Of a DNA stretch of 25,898 bases, positions 14,772-21,470 are shown one piece after another. The DNA comes from Phascolarctobacterium sp. (GTDB taxonomy: Bacteria > Bacillota > Negativicutes > Acidaminococcales > Acidaminococcaceae), in NCBI GenBank assembly GCA_019417125.1, contig DXVZ01000048.1, positions 1-25,898 on the forward strand, in the 5' to 3' direction. Made by a program: the position numbers and the translations under genes. The notes beneath the pieces are model-generated. The model was not told the DNA's origin and ran no database searches. It was given only the letters and a program-made list of their open reading frames with translations. Every line of letters starts with the position of its first letter. Positions within the stretch are counted from its first letter, which is position 1.

Positions 14772-15752
14772 TTATCCCTCCAATCCAATTAAATAAGCCG
14801 GGTTTTTACGTACCAAAATATCAATAGTACGCTGCGGCACGCCCGCGCCTTGCAGTTCTTTAATGCAGGCGCGCATACCGCCGATGGGGTCCGGCATACC
14901 CGGCTGCCCCAGGTCGGTGCTGATAAAGCTGCGTTCCGGCACAAGGCGTACATAGTTTAAAAATTCTTCCGCGCTCTGGCGCTCGTATTCCGGCATGGCG
15001 CTGCCTTTGCCCCACAGCCTGCCCAGGTAGCAGTATTCAATGTACGCCCCGTAATCTGCGCAGCGTTTAATCTGGTCTGCCGTCATCTTCCAAATGGTGG
15101 TGTTGGGGTGCGTAATGACGAGTTTTTTAAAGCCCATCTCGTGCGCCTTTTGCGCCATTAAAAGGCTTTCTTCCGGCGCGGAATGCCCTGTGGCGAAGAT
15201 AATATCGTTTTCGGCGCAAATTTCCATTACTTTTACAACGTCCGGCAGCAGTTTGCCGTTTTCCGTAACAGGTATGCCCTTGCCCGGCTGGCCAAAGCTG
15301 GTAAACTGGTACACCGCAGCCTGCGTCGGCATCCAAATGCAGCGGCAGGTTTTGCCCGTGGTCTGCACTGCCATCCGTGCGGCATAAACGTTAATCTTAT
15401 CGCCGTAAGTAAAGTTCATGCAAAAACTGCCGAACACTTCAAAATCCGGCACCGCCTGGCGGACCAAATACGCCCTGTCATGACAGCTCCATTCGTTGCT
15501 TTTATACATCACCGCACGGTAGCCAACTGCTTTGGCACGGCGGGCAAAGTTATATTCATCGGTGCTGCGCTCCTTAACGTCCGGCGAAAGGTGCATGTGG
15601 ATATCGCACACGCCCTCCAGCAGCGGGTCGCGCGCCGGTAAATCGCTATCCGCCGCCTGCGCGGTTTTAATGCCGCCCAGGCTGCCCAGCATCACTGCGC
15701 CGCCAGCCATTGCCGCGCCTTTTAAAAATTCACGTCTTGTCATTTCTGCCAT
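14772..15752 (-). CDS. Tat-exported amidohydrolase-like protein (DUF6282/PHP-like)
   Basis: 326 residues. The twin-arginine signal MTRREFLKGAAMAGGA (4-19) has its cleavage near KTAQA-A at about 33. Probable metal ligands lie in CDIHMHLSPD (about 48-57), ATGHSAPEES, VITHPNTT and FISTDLGQPG. This is the His/Asp pattern of metal-dependent TIM-barrel hydrolases, here closest to the DUF6282 group. The ATG has AGAGGGGG 5 bases upstream. The downstream aldo/keto reductase has the same type of export signal and lies only 3 bases away, and a LysR gene precedes both. The pair probably act on one small molecule in the periplasm. The fold and export are well supported; the reaction is not known. Confidence 0.82.
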   Translation of the reverse strand: MAEMTRREFLKGAAMAGGAVMLGSLGGIKTAQAADSDLPARDPLLEGVCDIHMHLSPDVKERSTDEYNFARRAKAVGYRAVMYKSNEWSCHDRAYLVRQAVPDFEVFGSFCMNFTYGDKINVYAARMAVQTTGKTCRCIWMPTQAAVYQFTSFGQPGKGIPVTENGKLLPDVVKVMEICAENDIIFATGHSAPEESLLMAQKAHEMGFKKLVITHPNTTIWKMTADQIKRCADYGAYIEYCYLGRLWGKGSAMPEYERQSAEEFLNYVRLVPERSFISTDLGQPGMPDPIGGMRACIKELQGAGVPQRTIDILVRKNPAYLIGLEG

Positions 15753-15773
15753 AAAAACCCCCTCTTTCTTTAT

Positions 15774-15803
15774 GTTTTACGTAATAAAAAAATGCAGGTG
15801 CAA
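15774..15803 (-). promoter_or_regulatory. Weak promoter candidate for the Tat amidohydrolase-reductase pair
   Basis: TTGCAC (15803-15798) and TAAAAC (15779-15774) on the minus strand, spacing 18. The -35 element lies inside the lysR terminator stem. A match this weak would fit an activator-dependent promoter. Confidence 0.3.
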
Positions 15804-15818
15804 TACTTTACACCTACA
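15786..15818 (-). terminator. Terminator of the lysR gene
   Basis: TGTAGGTG and CACCTGCA (15818-15793) form an 8-bp stem with one G-U and a 10-base loop, followed by seven T residues on the minus strand. Confidence 0.75.
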
Positions 15819-15850
15819 TTGTAATATGCCTGTTTTAAATTATCTAATAC

Positions 15851-16741
15851 TTATATTTTATCATCGGAAATGCCTGAAATGTATAATTTGGCGGCGCTTA
15901 AAAATTCTTCTACCACCGCCGTCAGCCGCTGGCTCTTTTTCCACACCAGCACTGTGCCGGTTTTAAGCGCTGGTTTAAGCGGTACAAAAGCAAGGTCGCT
16001 GTAAACGCTGCCCATGTTCAGGCACAGCGCTGCGCCTACGCCGCCGCGCACCATTACCGCCGCGTTCATCAGCATGGTATAGGTAACGGCAAAATCCATT
16101 TTATCGTACAGCTTGCCAAACCAGCTGGCAAGTTCGCTTTTAACCAAATTACGCTGAGGAATCAGCAGCGGCACGTCCAGCAATTCTTTCGCCGTAACAT
16201 TTTTTTGCGCTGCAAGCGGGCTGTCAGCCTTTACCAGCACGCCCCATTCTTCCTTTTGCGGCAGGCGCATAAATTCGTACTTATCAATGTTCACCGGCTC
16301 GGTTAAAAAGCCAATGTCCAACAGGCCGCTTTCAATGCGCTCTTTAATATCGTCGGCAATGCCGGAAAAAACAGTATACTGCACCAGCGGGTGGTTGGTG
16401 CGGAAAGTGCGCATTACCTCTGCCAGCATGGCAAAATTGCTCGCTTCGGCACAGCCGATGGCTATTTCGCCCGCCAGGCTGCCGTTTTTACGCGAAACTT
16501 CGTATTCCGTACGCACCGTCAGCTCAATAATTTCCTGCGCGCGCCGCTTTAACAACAGCCCCTCGTCCGTAAGGGCAATGCGGTGGTTGCTGCGGTAAAA
16601 CAGCTTAACCCCCAGTTCTTCTTCAAGCTGCATCAGCTGGCGGCTAAGCGTTGGCTGCGTAACGTGCAGCAGCGACGCCGCTTTGGTAATATTTTCTTCC
16701 TGGGCTACCATTAAAAAATATTTTAAAATACGCAGTTCCAT
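15851..16741 (-). CDS. LysR family transcriptional regulator
   Basis: 296 residues, the usual family length. The N-terminal winged helix-turn-helix reads NITKAASLLHVTQPTLSRQL (about 17-36), then EEELGVKLFYRSNHRIALTDEG. From about 90 on it has the periplasmic-binding-protein-like effector domain (EIAIGCAEASNFAMLAEVM, GLLDIGFLTEPVN). The ATG is preceded by AGGGGG at 8 bases. The gene lies in the same direction as, and upstream of, the Tat-exported amidohydrolase and reductase genes but has its own terminator. It may therefore regulate that pair rather than simply be co-transcribed. It could also act on the flavodoxin gene just upstream. Confidence 0.93.
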   Translation of the reverse strand: MELRILKYFLMVAQEENITKAASLLHVTQPTLSRQLMQLEEELGVKLFYRSNHRIALTDEGLLLKRRAQEIIELTVRTEYEVSRKNGSLAGEIAIGCAEASNFAMLAEVMRTFRTNHPLVQYTVFSGIADDIKERIESGLLDIGFLTEPVNIDKYEFMRLPQKEEWGVLVKADSPLAAQKNVTAKELLDVPLLIPQRNLVKSELASWFGKLYDKMDFAVTYTMLMNAAVMVRGGVGAALCLNMGSVYSDLAFVPLKPALKTGTVLVWKKSQRLTAVVEEFLSAAKLYISGISDDKI

Positions 16742-16777
16742 GTGCCTGCCCCCTCGCTTAAAGCATTATACATTTTT

Positions 16778-16806
16778 ATTGTACTTAAAATTAAAGCTTT
16801 GTGCAA
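16778..16806 (-). promoter_or_regulatory. lysR promoter
   Basis: On the minus strand TTGCAC (16806-16801), 17-base spacer, TACAAT (16783-16778), about 37 bases before the start codon. A TATAAT overlapping the likely start is also present but lacks a matching -35. Confidence 0.65.
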
Positions 16807-16825
16807 GGTGGAGTAAAGTTAAAGG

Positions 16826-16866
16826 CAAAAGAAAATCCCCGCACGCCATCGCGCTTACGGGGATTT
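16826..16866 (-). terminator. Terminator of the flavodoxin-like gene
   Basis: AAATCCCCG (16866-16858) pairs with CGGGGATTT (16841-16833), followed by TCTTTT on the minus strand. It lies 17 bases after the stop codon. Confidence 0.78.
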
Positions 16867-16882
16867 ATAAGTGCCGCTTATA

Positions 16883-17440
16883 TTAAATCTCAGCGCCGAG
16901 TTTTTCGGCTGCTTCAAGCTGTTCGGGTTTATTTAAAATATCGTCTGCCGCCATATTACCGCCAGCGTAAACAATGCCCAGGTTTTTCCAGCCGAGATGC
17001 CCCGTCAGGCCTTCGTAAAAGGCTTTTACCGGCGCAAAGTTATCTGCCGTATCACCTTCTGCCGCCATTAAAAGCACGCATTCCTTAATGGGGTTAGCGT
17101 AATCGGGCGTGCATTCCGCAACGGCAAACAGGCGGTCAAACGCGCATTTAAGCTGGCCGCTTACGCCCCAGTAATACATCGGCGACGCCAGCACAACAAC
17201 GTCCGCTTCGCGGTAAGCCGGATAAATTAAAGCCATATCGTCCTTCTGCACGCAAGGGCTTGCTTCATCCTTGCCGCCCATGCAGCAGCCAAGGCAGCCA
17301 TGAATGTTCATTTTCTGCAAATCAAAAACCTGCACGGTGCTGCCTGCGCCTTCCGCACCTTTAACAAAAGCTTTAATCAGCTCTTTAGTGTTGCCGTTAG
17401 CACGCGGGCTGCCGTTTAATACAACTATTTTTTTAGACAT
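16883..17440 (-). CDS. Flavodoxin-like NAD(P)H-dependent FMN reductase family protein
   Basis: 185 residues from ATG 17440 with GGAGGTGG just upstream. The FMN phosphate loop is NGSPRANGNTKELI (9-22). SPMYYWGVSGQLKCAFDRL matches the flavin-ring contact of the iron-sulfur-flavoprotein/multimeric flavodoxin family. Cys49, Cys52, Cys53 and Cys63 (GCLGCC...SPC) only partly match the CxxCxxC pattern that binds a cluster in true Isf proteins, so a cluster is doubtful. The protein likely reduces quinones, nitro compounds or other electrophiles. It is transcribed divergently from an HxlR regulator with a 113-base shared promoter region, a common arrangement for stress-induced reductases. Confidence 0.88.
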   Translation of the reverse strand: MSKKIVVLNGSPRANGNTKELIKAFVKGAEGAGSTVQVFDLQKMNIHGCLGCCMGGKDEASPCVQKDDMALIYPAYREADVVVLASPMYYWGVSGQLKCAFDRLFAVAECTPDYANPIKECVLLMAAEGDTADNFAPVKAFYEGLTGHLGWKNLGIVYAGGNMAADDILNKPEQLEAAEKLGAEI

Positions 17441-17467
17441 TTGCTCCACCTCCGTCTTTCTGCTATA

Positions 17468-17496
17468 ATTATAACAACATATAACGTATAGATAAA
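17468..17496 (-). promoter_or_regulatory. Flavodoxin gene promoter
   Basis: Minus strand TTTATC (17496-17491), 17 bases, perfect TATAAT (17473-17468). Confidence 0.6.
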
Positions 17497-17510
17497 GTAC
17501 GCACATTTAT

Positions 17511-17540
17511 GTTAGATACTAACCAAAAGTAAAGTATAAC
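17511..17540 (+). promoter_or_regulatory. hxlR promoter with overlapping palindrome
   Basis: TTAGAT (17512-17517), 17 bases, TATAAC (17535-17540). The palindrome GTTAGATACTAAC (17511-17523, 5-base arms around ATA) covers the -35 box and may be the HxlR operator. Confidence 0.5.
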
Positions 17541-17553
17541 AGAGGTGAAAGCT

Positions 17554-17892
17554 ATGATTAAAGATTTTATCGGCAAAGCCAATTTTGAAGATACCGGCTT
17601 CAGCTACACGCTGTCGCTGATTAACGGCAAATATAAAATGGTTATTTTGTACTGTCTGATGGAGTTTGGCGTGGTGCGTTACAGCGAGCTGAAACGCTAC
17701 ATCGGCAGCATTTCGCACAAAACGCTCAGCCTCTCGCTGAAAGAACTGGAAAAAGACCGGCTCATCATCCGCACCGAATACCCGCAAATTCCGCCGAAAG
17801 TGGAATACAGCCTCTCCGAGCGCGGCAAATCGCTGATGGCAATACTCGACCAGCTCTGCACCTGGGGAGAAACGAATAAGCTGAGTGAATAA
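17554..17892 (+). CDS. HxlR family transcriptional regulator
   Basis: 112 residues. It is a winged helix-turn-helix of HxlR type: GKYKMVILYCLMEFGVVRYSEL (about 28-49), ISHKTLSLSLKELEKDRLI, then PQIPPKVEYSLSERGKSL, the diagnostic wing of the family. Such regulators often sense electrophiles or quinones through a cysteine. Two cysteines are visible (in LYCLM and LCTWG). ATG 17554 has GAGGTG 6 bases upstream; a GTG at 17545 overlaps that site. It is divergent from the flavodoxin-like reductase gene and is the obvious candidate regulator of it. Confidence 0.92.
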   Translation: MIKDFIGKANFEDTGFSYTLSLINGKYKMVILYCLMEFGVVRYSELKRYIGSISHKTLSLSLKELEKDRLIIRTEYPQIPPKVEYSLSERGKSLMAILDQLCTWGETNKLSE

Positions 17893-17921
17893 TACCACTT
17901 TTATTTTATTTGCATTTATGT

Positions 17922-17927
17922 TATACT
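17922..17927 (+). promoter_or_regulatory. Toxin mRNA promoter (extended -10)
   Basis: TGTTATACT forms an extended -10 (TGn plus TATACT at 17922-17927). The -35 region (TTTTAT) is poor. Transcription would begin near 17934, at the left arm of the 14-base inverted repeat. Confidence 0.55.
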
Positions 17928-17987
17928 AATGCCTACGAGATAATCTGATGGTCGGCTTCTCTCCAATTATGGGGAGGTGGTGAACCA

Positions 17988-18065
17988 GTGAGTACCTACG
18001 AAACGTTATCTTTAATGGTAGCTTTCGGTATTCTGGTAGCTACCATTATTTCTGCCCGCCGTTAA
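17988..18065 (+). CDS. Small holin-like type I toxin (Hol-Tox family)
   Basis: 25 residues. After the initiator it reads STYETLSLMVAFGILVATI and ends SARR. YETLSLMxxFGxL is the hallmark of the putative holin-like toxins of Firmicutes (Hol-Tox), short single-helix membrane peptides of type I toxin-antitoxin loci. The GTG start has GGGGAGGTGG 7 bases upstream. That ribosome site is locked in a predicted hairpin with CTCTCC (17959-17964), a usual feature of such toxins. A structured terminator overlaps and follows the stop codon, and a convergent antisense RNA with a near-consensus promoter lies beyond. The two final arginines are an unusually short basic tail. The assignment rests on motif and locus architecture together. 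Confidence 0.75.
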   Translation: MSTYETLSLMVAFGILVATIISARR

Positions 18066-18115
18066 CAACGCGGAAATGAAATAAGACCGTCCAACGGTCG
18101 CGGGCAGCCTTTTTT
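18052..18115 (+). terminator. Branched terminator of the toxin mRNA
   Basis: The outer stem CTGCCCGC (18052-18059) with GCGGGCAG (18100-18107) encloses an inner hairpin GACCGT-CCA-ACGGTC (18085-18099). T6 follows at 18110-18115. The outer arm starts inside the last codons of the toxin. The antisense RNA overlaps this structure. Confidence 0.75.
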
Positions 18116-18175
18116 CAACTGAATTTTTAATTCTGCGGAGAGGACTGACGCACCAACATCAGATTATCTCTCTTT
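18075..18175 (-). ncRNA. Antisense antitoxin RNA candidate
   Basis: A minus-strand promoter (18182-18209) predicts a start near 18175. The RNA would run convergently into the toxin 3' region and probably end after GACCGTTGGACGGTC followed by TTATTT, giving about 100 bases. It is fully complementary to the toxin mRNA terminator region. Its segment CCTCTCC (18143-18137) can also pair with the toxin ribosome site GGGGAGG (17971-17977), 7 pairs with one G-U. Boundaries are estimates. Confidence 0.6.
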
Positions 18176-18181
18176 GTGTAT

Positions 18182-18209
18182 ATTATACCAAACTAAAAAG
18201 TAATGTCAA
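18182..18209 (-). promoter_or_regulatory. Antitoxin RNA promoter
   Basis: Minus strand TTGACA (18209-18204), 16 bases, TATAAT (18187-18182). Both hexamers are perfect consensus, much stronger than the toxin promoter, as expected for an unstable antitoxin RNA made in excess. Confidence 0.82.
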
Positions 18210-18214
18210 ATTTT

Positions 18215-18236
18215 ACCGCCTGTTAATGCAGGCGGT
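18215..18236. terminator. Hairpin after the EcfT gene
   Basis: ACCGCCTG (18215-18222) and CAGGCGGT (18229-18236) form an 8-bp stem with a 6-base loop. The better T run (ATTTTT) is on the plus strand. On the minus strand, the side needed by the ECF operon, only AAAATTT follows, so termination there may be partial. Confidence 0.6.
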
Positions 18237-18240
18237 ATTT

Positions 18241-18915
18241 TTATATCTGCACGTATTCCTGCCAAAACGGGTAAGTGCTGAGCGCGATAACCGCCAGCAG
18301 CACAATGTAATCGGCAGCGCCAAGCTTTTGCTGCGGCATGTTTTTGTAGGTATTCGCGCCAAAGCCCTTCAGCTCCATGCTCAGCGCCAGCGTTTCGCTT
18401 TTGGCAACCGCGCGCATTACCAGCGGGCGGATAACGACGACGTAGGACATCAGCCGTTTTACCGCATTGCCGCGGTTGGAATACCCACGGCAGCTTTGCG
18501 CGTCCAACGTAATTGCGCTGTCTGCCAAAAAGTTAGGCACAAAGCGCAGCGCCGTTGTCAGCATAAAGGCGTATTCGCACGGCAGGTGGAACTTCGTTAC
18601 CAGCGCCTGCGCGATGTCCTGAATGCGCGTCGCCGCCAGCATGCACAAAAACGCCATCGTCATAACCAGCATGCGCAGTCCGCCGACGAGCGCAATCTCC
18701 AGCGGTGAACCGAACAGCAGCTGCAACAGCACCATCAGCCCAGTAAACACCGCCAGCCCGCCGATAGCCGCCATAGTCATGCGGTCGTGCTTAATGGAAA
18801 GCAGCAGCGCCAGTTCCAGCACCAAAATGGTGGCAACCGCCATTACCGGCAGAATGAACACCCACGCCGTTACCGCAACCGTTACTATAATTTGTGTAAA
18901 AGCGGAAATCCTCAT
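18241..18915 (-). CDS. ecfT: ECF transporter transmembrane component EcfT (CbiQ family)
   Basis: 224 residues. About four to five membrane segments in the N-terminal half are followed by the cytoplasmic coupling region. The two coupling helices are recognisable as AQSCRGYSNRG (about 158-168) and SMELKGFG (about 195-202). These correspond to the Ala-Arg-Gly motifs that contact the ATPases, the second with Lys in place of Arg. EcfT joins the two ATPases to the substrate-binding S subunit. It is the last gene of the S-A-A-T operon. Its ATG overlaps the preceding ATPase stop by 4 bases, so it is a dedicated (group I) rather than a shared module. Confidence 0.9.
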   Translation of the reverse strand: MRISAFTQIIVTVAVTAWVFILPVMAVATILVLELALLLSIKHDRMTMAAIGGLAVFTGLMVLLQLLFGSPLEIALVGGLRMLVMTMAFLCMLAATRIQDIAQALVTKFHLPCEYAFMLTTALRFVPNFLADSAITLDAQSCRGYSNRGNAVKRLMSYVVVIRPLVMRAVAKSETLALSMELKGFGANTYKNMPQQKLGAADYIVLLAVIALSTYPFWQEYVQI

Positions 18916-19721
18916 GCCTGCCGCGCCCCTTTCAGCGTAATTTTACTGCAAAAATCCTCCGGGCTGGTTGCCGTAATGCCAAGCGCGTTGCCCACAGCCG
19001 CCGCCGTAGGGTAACGCAGCCCCCAGCGCTCCACGTTAATGCTGCCGTCAAACAGCTGCGCCGGGGTGCCGTCAAACACCAGGTGTCCGTTGTGCAGCAC
19101 AATCGTGCGCTGCGCATAACGCCGCACCGTGTCCATATCGTGCGAAATCAGCACCACGGTAATGCCGTTTTCCTCGTTCAGCGCTTTTAAATAACTCATC
19201 ATGCGCTCTTTTTCCACGGCGTCCTGCCCGTTGGTTATCTCGTCCAAAATCAGCGTGCGCGGGTTCAGCGCCAGCGCCGCCGCCACACCCAAACGCCGCT
19301 TCTGCCCAAAGCTTAACAGGCGCGGGTAAGCGTCCGCCAAATCGCTCAGCCCCGTTGCCGCCAGCGCCGTTTCCACCTGGCGTTTAATTTTATCTTCCGG
19401 CAGCTTTTTAGCGCGCGGCCCGTAAGCCACTTCGTCAAAAACCGTATCCTCTAAAATCTGCAAATCCGGGTTTTGAAACACATAACCAATCTTATCCGCC
19501 AAATCAGCAGGCTCCATTTTGGCAATATCCTTGCCGTCCACCAAAACCTGCCCGCTGCGGGGGTGCAAAAGCGCCATAAACAGGCGGCTCAGCGTAGTTT
19601 TGCCGCTGCCGTTATGCCCCAACAGCGCCACAAACTCGCCGCTATTAATCTTTACATCAATGTCGTTCAGCACCGGCTGCCCGCGCAAATACGCAAAATT
19701 AACCTCTTTTGCCTCCAGCAT
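18912..19721 (-). CDS. ecfA: ECF transporter ATPase
   Basis: 269 residues. Walker A GHNGSGKT is at 35-42, the Q-loop Gln at 83 (FQNPDLQI, as in many EcfA proteins) and Walker B LILDE at 157-161, with switch His194 (LISHD). The signature motif reads LSFGQ (136-140) instead of LSGGQ, and the D-loop region reads ITNGQD. The protein hydrolyses ATP with its partner ATPase to drive uptake. The start ATG overlaps the preceding stop by one base (TAATG). The FQNPD motif marks it as an ECF-type ATPase and not a general importer subunit. Confidence 0.92.
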   Translation of the reverse strand: MLEAKEVNFAYLRGQPVLNDIDVKINSGEFVALLGHNGSGKTTLSRLFMALLHPRSGQVLVDGKDIAKMEPADLADKIGYVFQNPDLQILEDTVFDEVAYGPRAKKLPEDKIKRQVETALAATGLSDLADAYPRLLSFGQKRRLGVAAALALNPRTLILDEITNGQDAVEKERMMSYLKALNEENGITVVLISHDMDTVRRYAQRTIVLHNGHLVFDGTPAQLFDGSINVERWGLRYPTAAAVGNALGITATSPEDFCSKITLKGARQA

Positions 19722-20581
19722 TACGCTTCACCCCCAGTAAAACCTTTCTCTTTCAACTCCGCCACGGCTTCTGCTTCCGTGCGCCAGCTGCCCAGGCTTA
19801 CGCCGAATTTTTCTTCCAGGCCCAGTTTAATGCGCCACAGTGCCGGTACAAAATTGCGCAGCACTTCGTCCTGATACATTACCTGCGCGGCGTTTTCGTA
19901 TTTATCCGCCGCAACAAGGCGTCCGTTTTTAAGGACAATTAAATCCGTCATGTATGGCAGCAGGTAGTCGATGCGGTGCTCAACCACCACAATCGTCGTG
20001 CCGTATTCCTTATGTATTTTATAAAGCAGCTTATACAGCAAATTCGCCCCGTCAGGGTCCATCGCCGATACCGGCTCGTCCAAAACGATGATTTCCGGAT
20101 GCACCGCCAGCACCGAAGCCAGCAGCAAACGCTGGCGCTGGCCGCCGCTTAATTCGTCCAGCTGGTAACTTTCGCGCCCCGGCAAACCTACGTCCTCCAG
20201 CGCGCGGCGGGTACGCTCCGCCACTTCCTCCGGCTTAAAGCCGTGGTTCAGCAGGCTAAAGGCAACTTCCTCGCCCGCCGTCAGCGAAACAAGCTGGCTT
20301 TCGTAATCCTCCAGCATCAGCCCCAGGCGCATAGCAATGTCCGAAACCTTTTTACCTTTAGTGCTTTCGCCCAGCACCTCTACATCGCCGCTGTACGCGC
20401 CGCCCATATAAAACGGCACAATGCCCGCCATCGCCTTGCACAACGTGGTTTTGCCGCTGCCGCTCGGTCCGGCAATAACGGTAAAACTGCCGCGCTCAAT
20501 TTTAAAACCAATATCGTGCAGCACCAAATTATTCTTTTTATAAGCAAAGTAAAAATGCTTTAACTCTACAACCGTATCCAT
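19721..20581 (-). CDS. ecfA: ECF transporter ATPase (second)
   Basis: 286 residues. Walker A GPSGSGKT is at 38-45, the Q-loop Gln at 96 (EDYESQLVS), the canonical signature LSGGQ at 144-148, Walker B IVLDE at 165-169 and switch His202 (VVEHR). The C-terminal extension from about 225 is longer than in the partner ATPase. ECF importers need two ATPases, either identical or different; here the two are clearly distinct. The start codon overlaps the S-component stop by one base (TGATG). Operon order and overlaps show a single co-translated complex. Confidence 0.93.
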   Translation of the reverse strand: MDTVVELKHFYFAYKKNNLVLHDIGFKIERGSFTVIAGPSGSGKTTLCKAMAGIVPFYMGGAYSGDVEVLGESTKGKKVSDIAMRLGLMLEDYESQLVSLTAGEEVAFSLLNHGFKPEEVAERTRRALEDVGLPGRESYQLDELSGGQRQRLLLASVLAVHPEIIVLDEPVSAMDPDGANLLYKLLYKIHKEYGTTIVVVEHRIDYLLPYMTDLIVLKNGRLVAADKYENAAQVMYQDEVLRNFVPALWRIKLGLEEKFGVSLGSWRTEAEAVAELKEKGFTGGEA

Positions 20582-21159
20582 CAGTTATCTTCCTCCTGCA
20601 CAAAAAACAGCCTGCGCACCGGCCCGTACAGCAAAAAGGTAATGCTGCCGTTTAAAACGCCGATAACCGCCACCACCGGCAGCATGGCGTACAACCATAC
20701 GTTAAAGGGCAGCCCCAGTACGATTTTTAAAATAAAGGTAAACACGCCGCCGCTGACCATTGTTGCCACAAGCCCGGCGATGAACGGGCGCAGCCGCCAT
20801 TTTTCAAGCTTAACCGCCAGCATGGCTTTAACAAGCAGGCAGCACACCACTGCGCCGCACACCTCGCTAGCAAGGTTGCCCAGCGGAAACGCCGACTTAG
20901 ACGACGGCACCAAAGTAAGCCCGGAGATAAAGCCGATACCCAGCGCCTGCGGCAGCGACGGGTTGGTAAGGTTGATGACAATGGAATACATCGCAATCGT
21001 CCAGTTAGGCGTAACACCGCCCACGTTGGGGCTTACCGTATGCAAAATAATGCCGATGGCAAGCAGCATTGCCGTTATCGCCACCCAGCGGTAGCCGTCC
21101 TGTGTAGGTTTAACCTCCGTCAACGTCACAATTTTTCTTTCTTTTGCTGTTTCTTCCAT
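20581..21159 (-). CDS. ECF transporter S component, probably tryptophan-specific (TrpP-like)
   Basis: 192 residues. A hydrophilic N-terminus of about 25 residues is followed by about six membrane segments. Landmarks are AMLLAIGIILHTVSP, GVTPNWTIAMYS and SKSAFPLGNLASEV. This is the size and layout of substrate-binding S subunits and resembles the TrpP family. ATG 21159 is chosen because AAGGAG lies 8 bases upstream; a GTG at 21168 overlaps that site. The substrate comes mainly from regulation: the operon is led by a T-box whose specifier loop reads TGG and whose tRNA-end-binding base fits tRNA-Trp. ATPases and EcfT follow without gaps. The S-component call is firm; the tryptophan assignment is good but inferred. 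Confidence 0.85.
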   Translation of the reverse strand: MEETAKERKIVTLTEVKPTQDGYRWVAITAMLLAIGIILHTVSPNVGGVTPNWTIAMYSIVINLTNPSLPQALGIGFISGLTLVPSSKSAFPLGNLASEVCGAVVCCLLVKAMLAVKLEKWRLRPFIAGLVATMVSGGVFTFILKIVLGLPFNVWLYAMLPVVAVIGVLNGSITFLLYGPVRRLFFVQEEDN

Positions 21160-21184
21160 GCCGCTCACTCCTTACCTAATAAAT

Positions 21185-21450
21185 AAAAAAGCCTTCCATC
21201 CCCTTGTAGGGACGAAAGGCTGTAACTTTCGCGGTGCCACCCTGCTTAACTTAAAAAGTCCGCTTTAAGATACGGGCCAAAGCCGATATCCGCTTTTATG
21301 GTAACGGGCAAAGCACTCCCGGCGCTGCTACCCCTCGCGGCTCGCAGCGCGCCTCCAAGGCCCATTCCCCTTACTGCCCGCCGCCGGACTCTCACCGTCA
21401 CCGGCTCGCTTGTGGCTGCCTTTTAAAGGTACTCTTCCTTATCATCAGCT
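21185..21450 (-). promoter_or_regulatory. T-box riboswitch, tryptophan specifier (UGG)
   Basis: The conserved T-box AGGGTGGCACCGCG lies at 21243-21230. The terminator AGCCTTTCGTCCC...GGCTTTTTT lies at 21221-21185, ending before the S-component ribosome site. Stem I begins near 21450. AAGG, the AGTA-bulge strand (AAGAGTA) and CCTT (21440-21426) face AAGG, GGAATGGG and CCTT (21374-21357). The specifier loop therefore reads GAA-TGG-G with TGG at 21364-21362. The base after TGG in the T-box is C, which pairs with discriminator G73 as in bacterial tRNA-Trp. Uncharged tRNA-Trp would stabilise the antiterminator and switch on the ECF operon. Confidence 0.92.
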
Positions 21451-21470
21451 GCAAATTTGTAATTACTAAA

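Larger units (their letters stand above)
17937..18170. repeat. 14-base inverted repeat enclosing the toxin-antitoxin locus
   Basis: GAGATAATCTGATG (17937-17950) recurs exactly as its reverse complement at 18157-18170. Resemblance continues inward: both arms are followed, reading into the locus, by a short variable stretch and then CTCTCC. The predicted toxin and antitoxin transcripts therefore begin with the same sequence. Confidence 0.9.

Noticed and set aside
17512..17898. 128-codon minus-strand frame opposite hxlR
   Set aside because: hxlR has the diagnostic winged-helix sequence and a good ribosome site. The minus frame would also run across the promoter region.
17937..18170. Inverted repeats as termini of a miniature transposable element
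   Set aside because: Both repeat arms coincide with predicted transcript 5' ends next to opposing promoters. No target-site duplication was evident, and the interior is accounted for by toxin and antitoxin.
21185..21450. tRNA-like or rRNA-like GC-rich structured region
   Set aside because: Explained fully by the T-box leader; no cloverleaf is formed.
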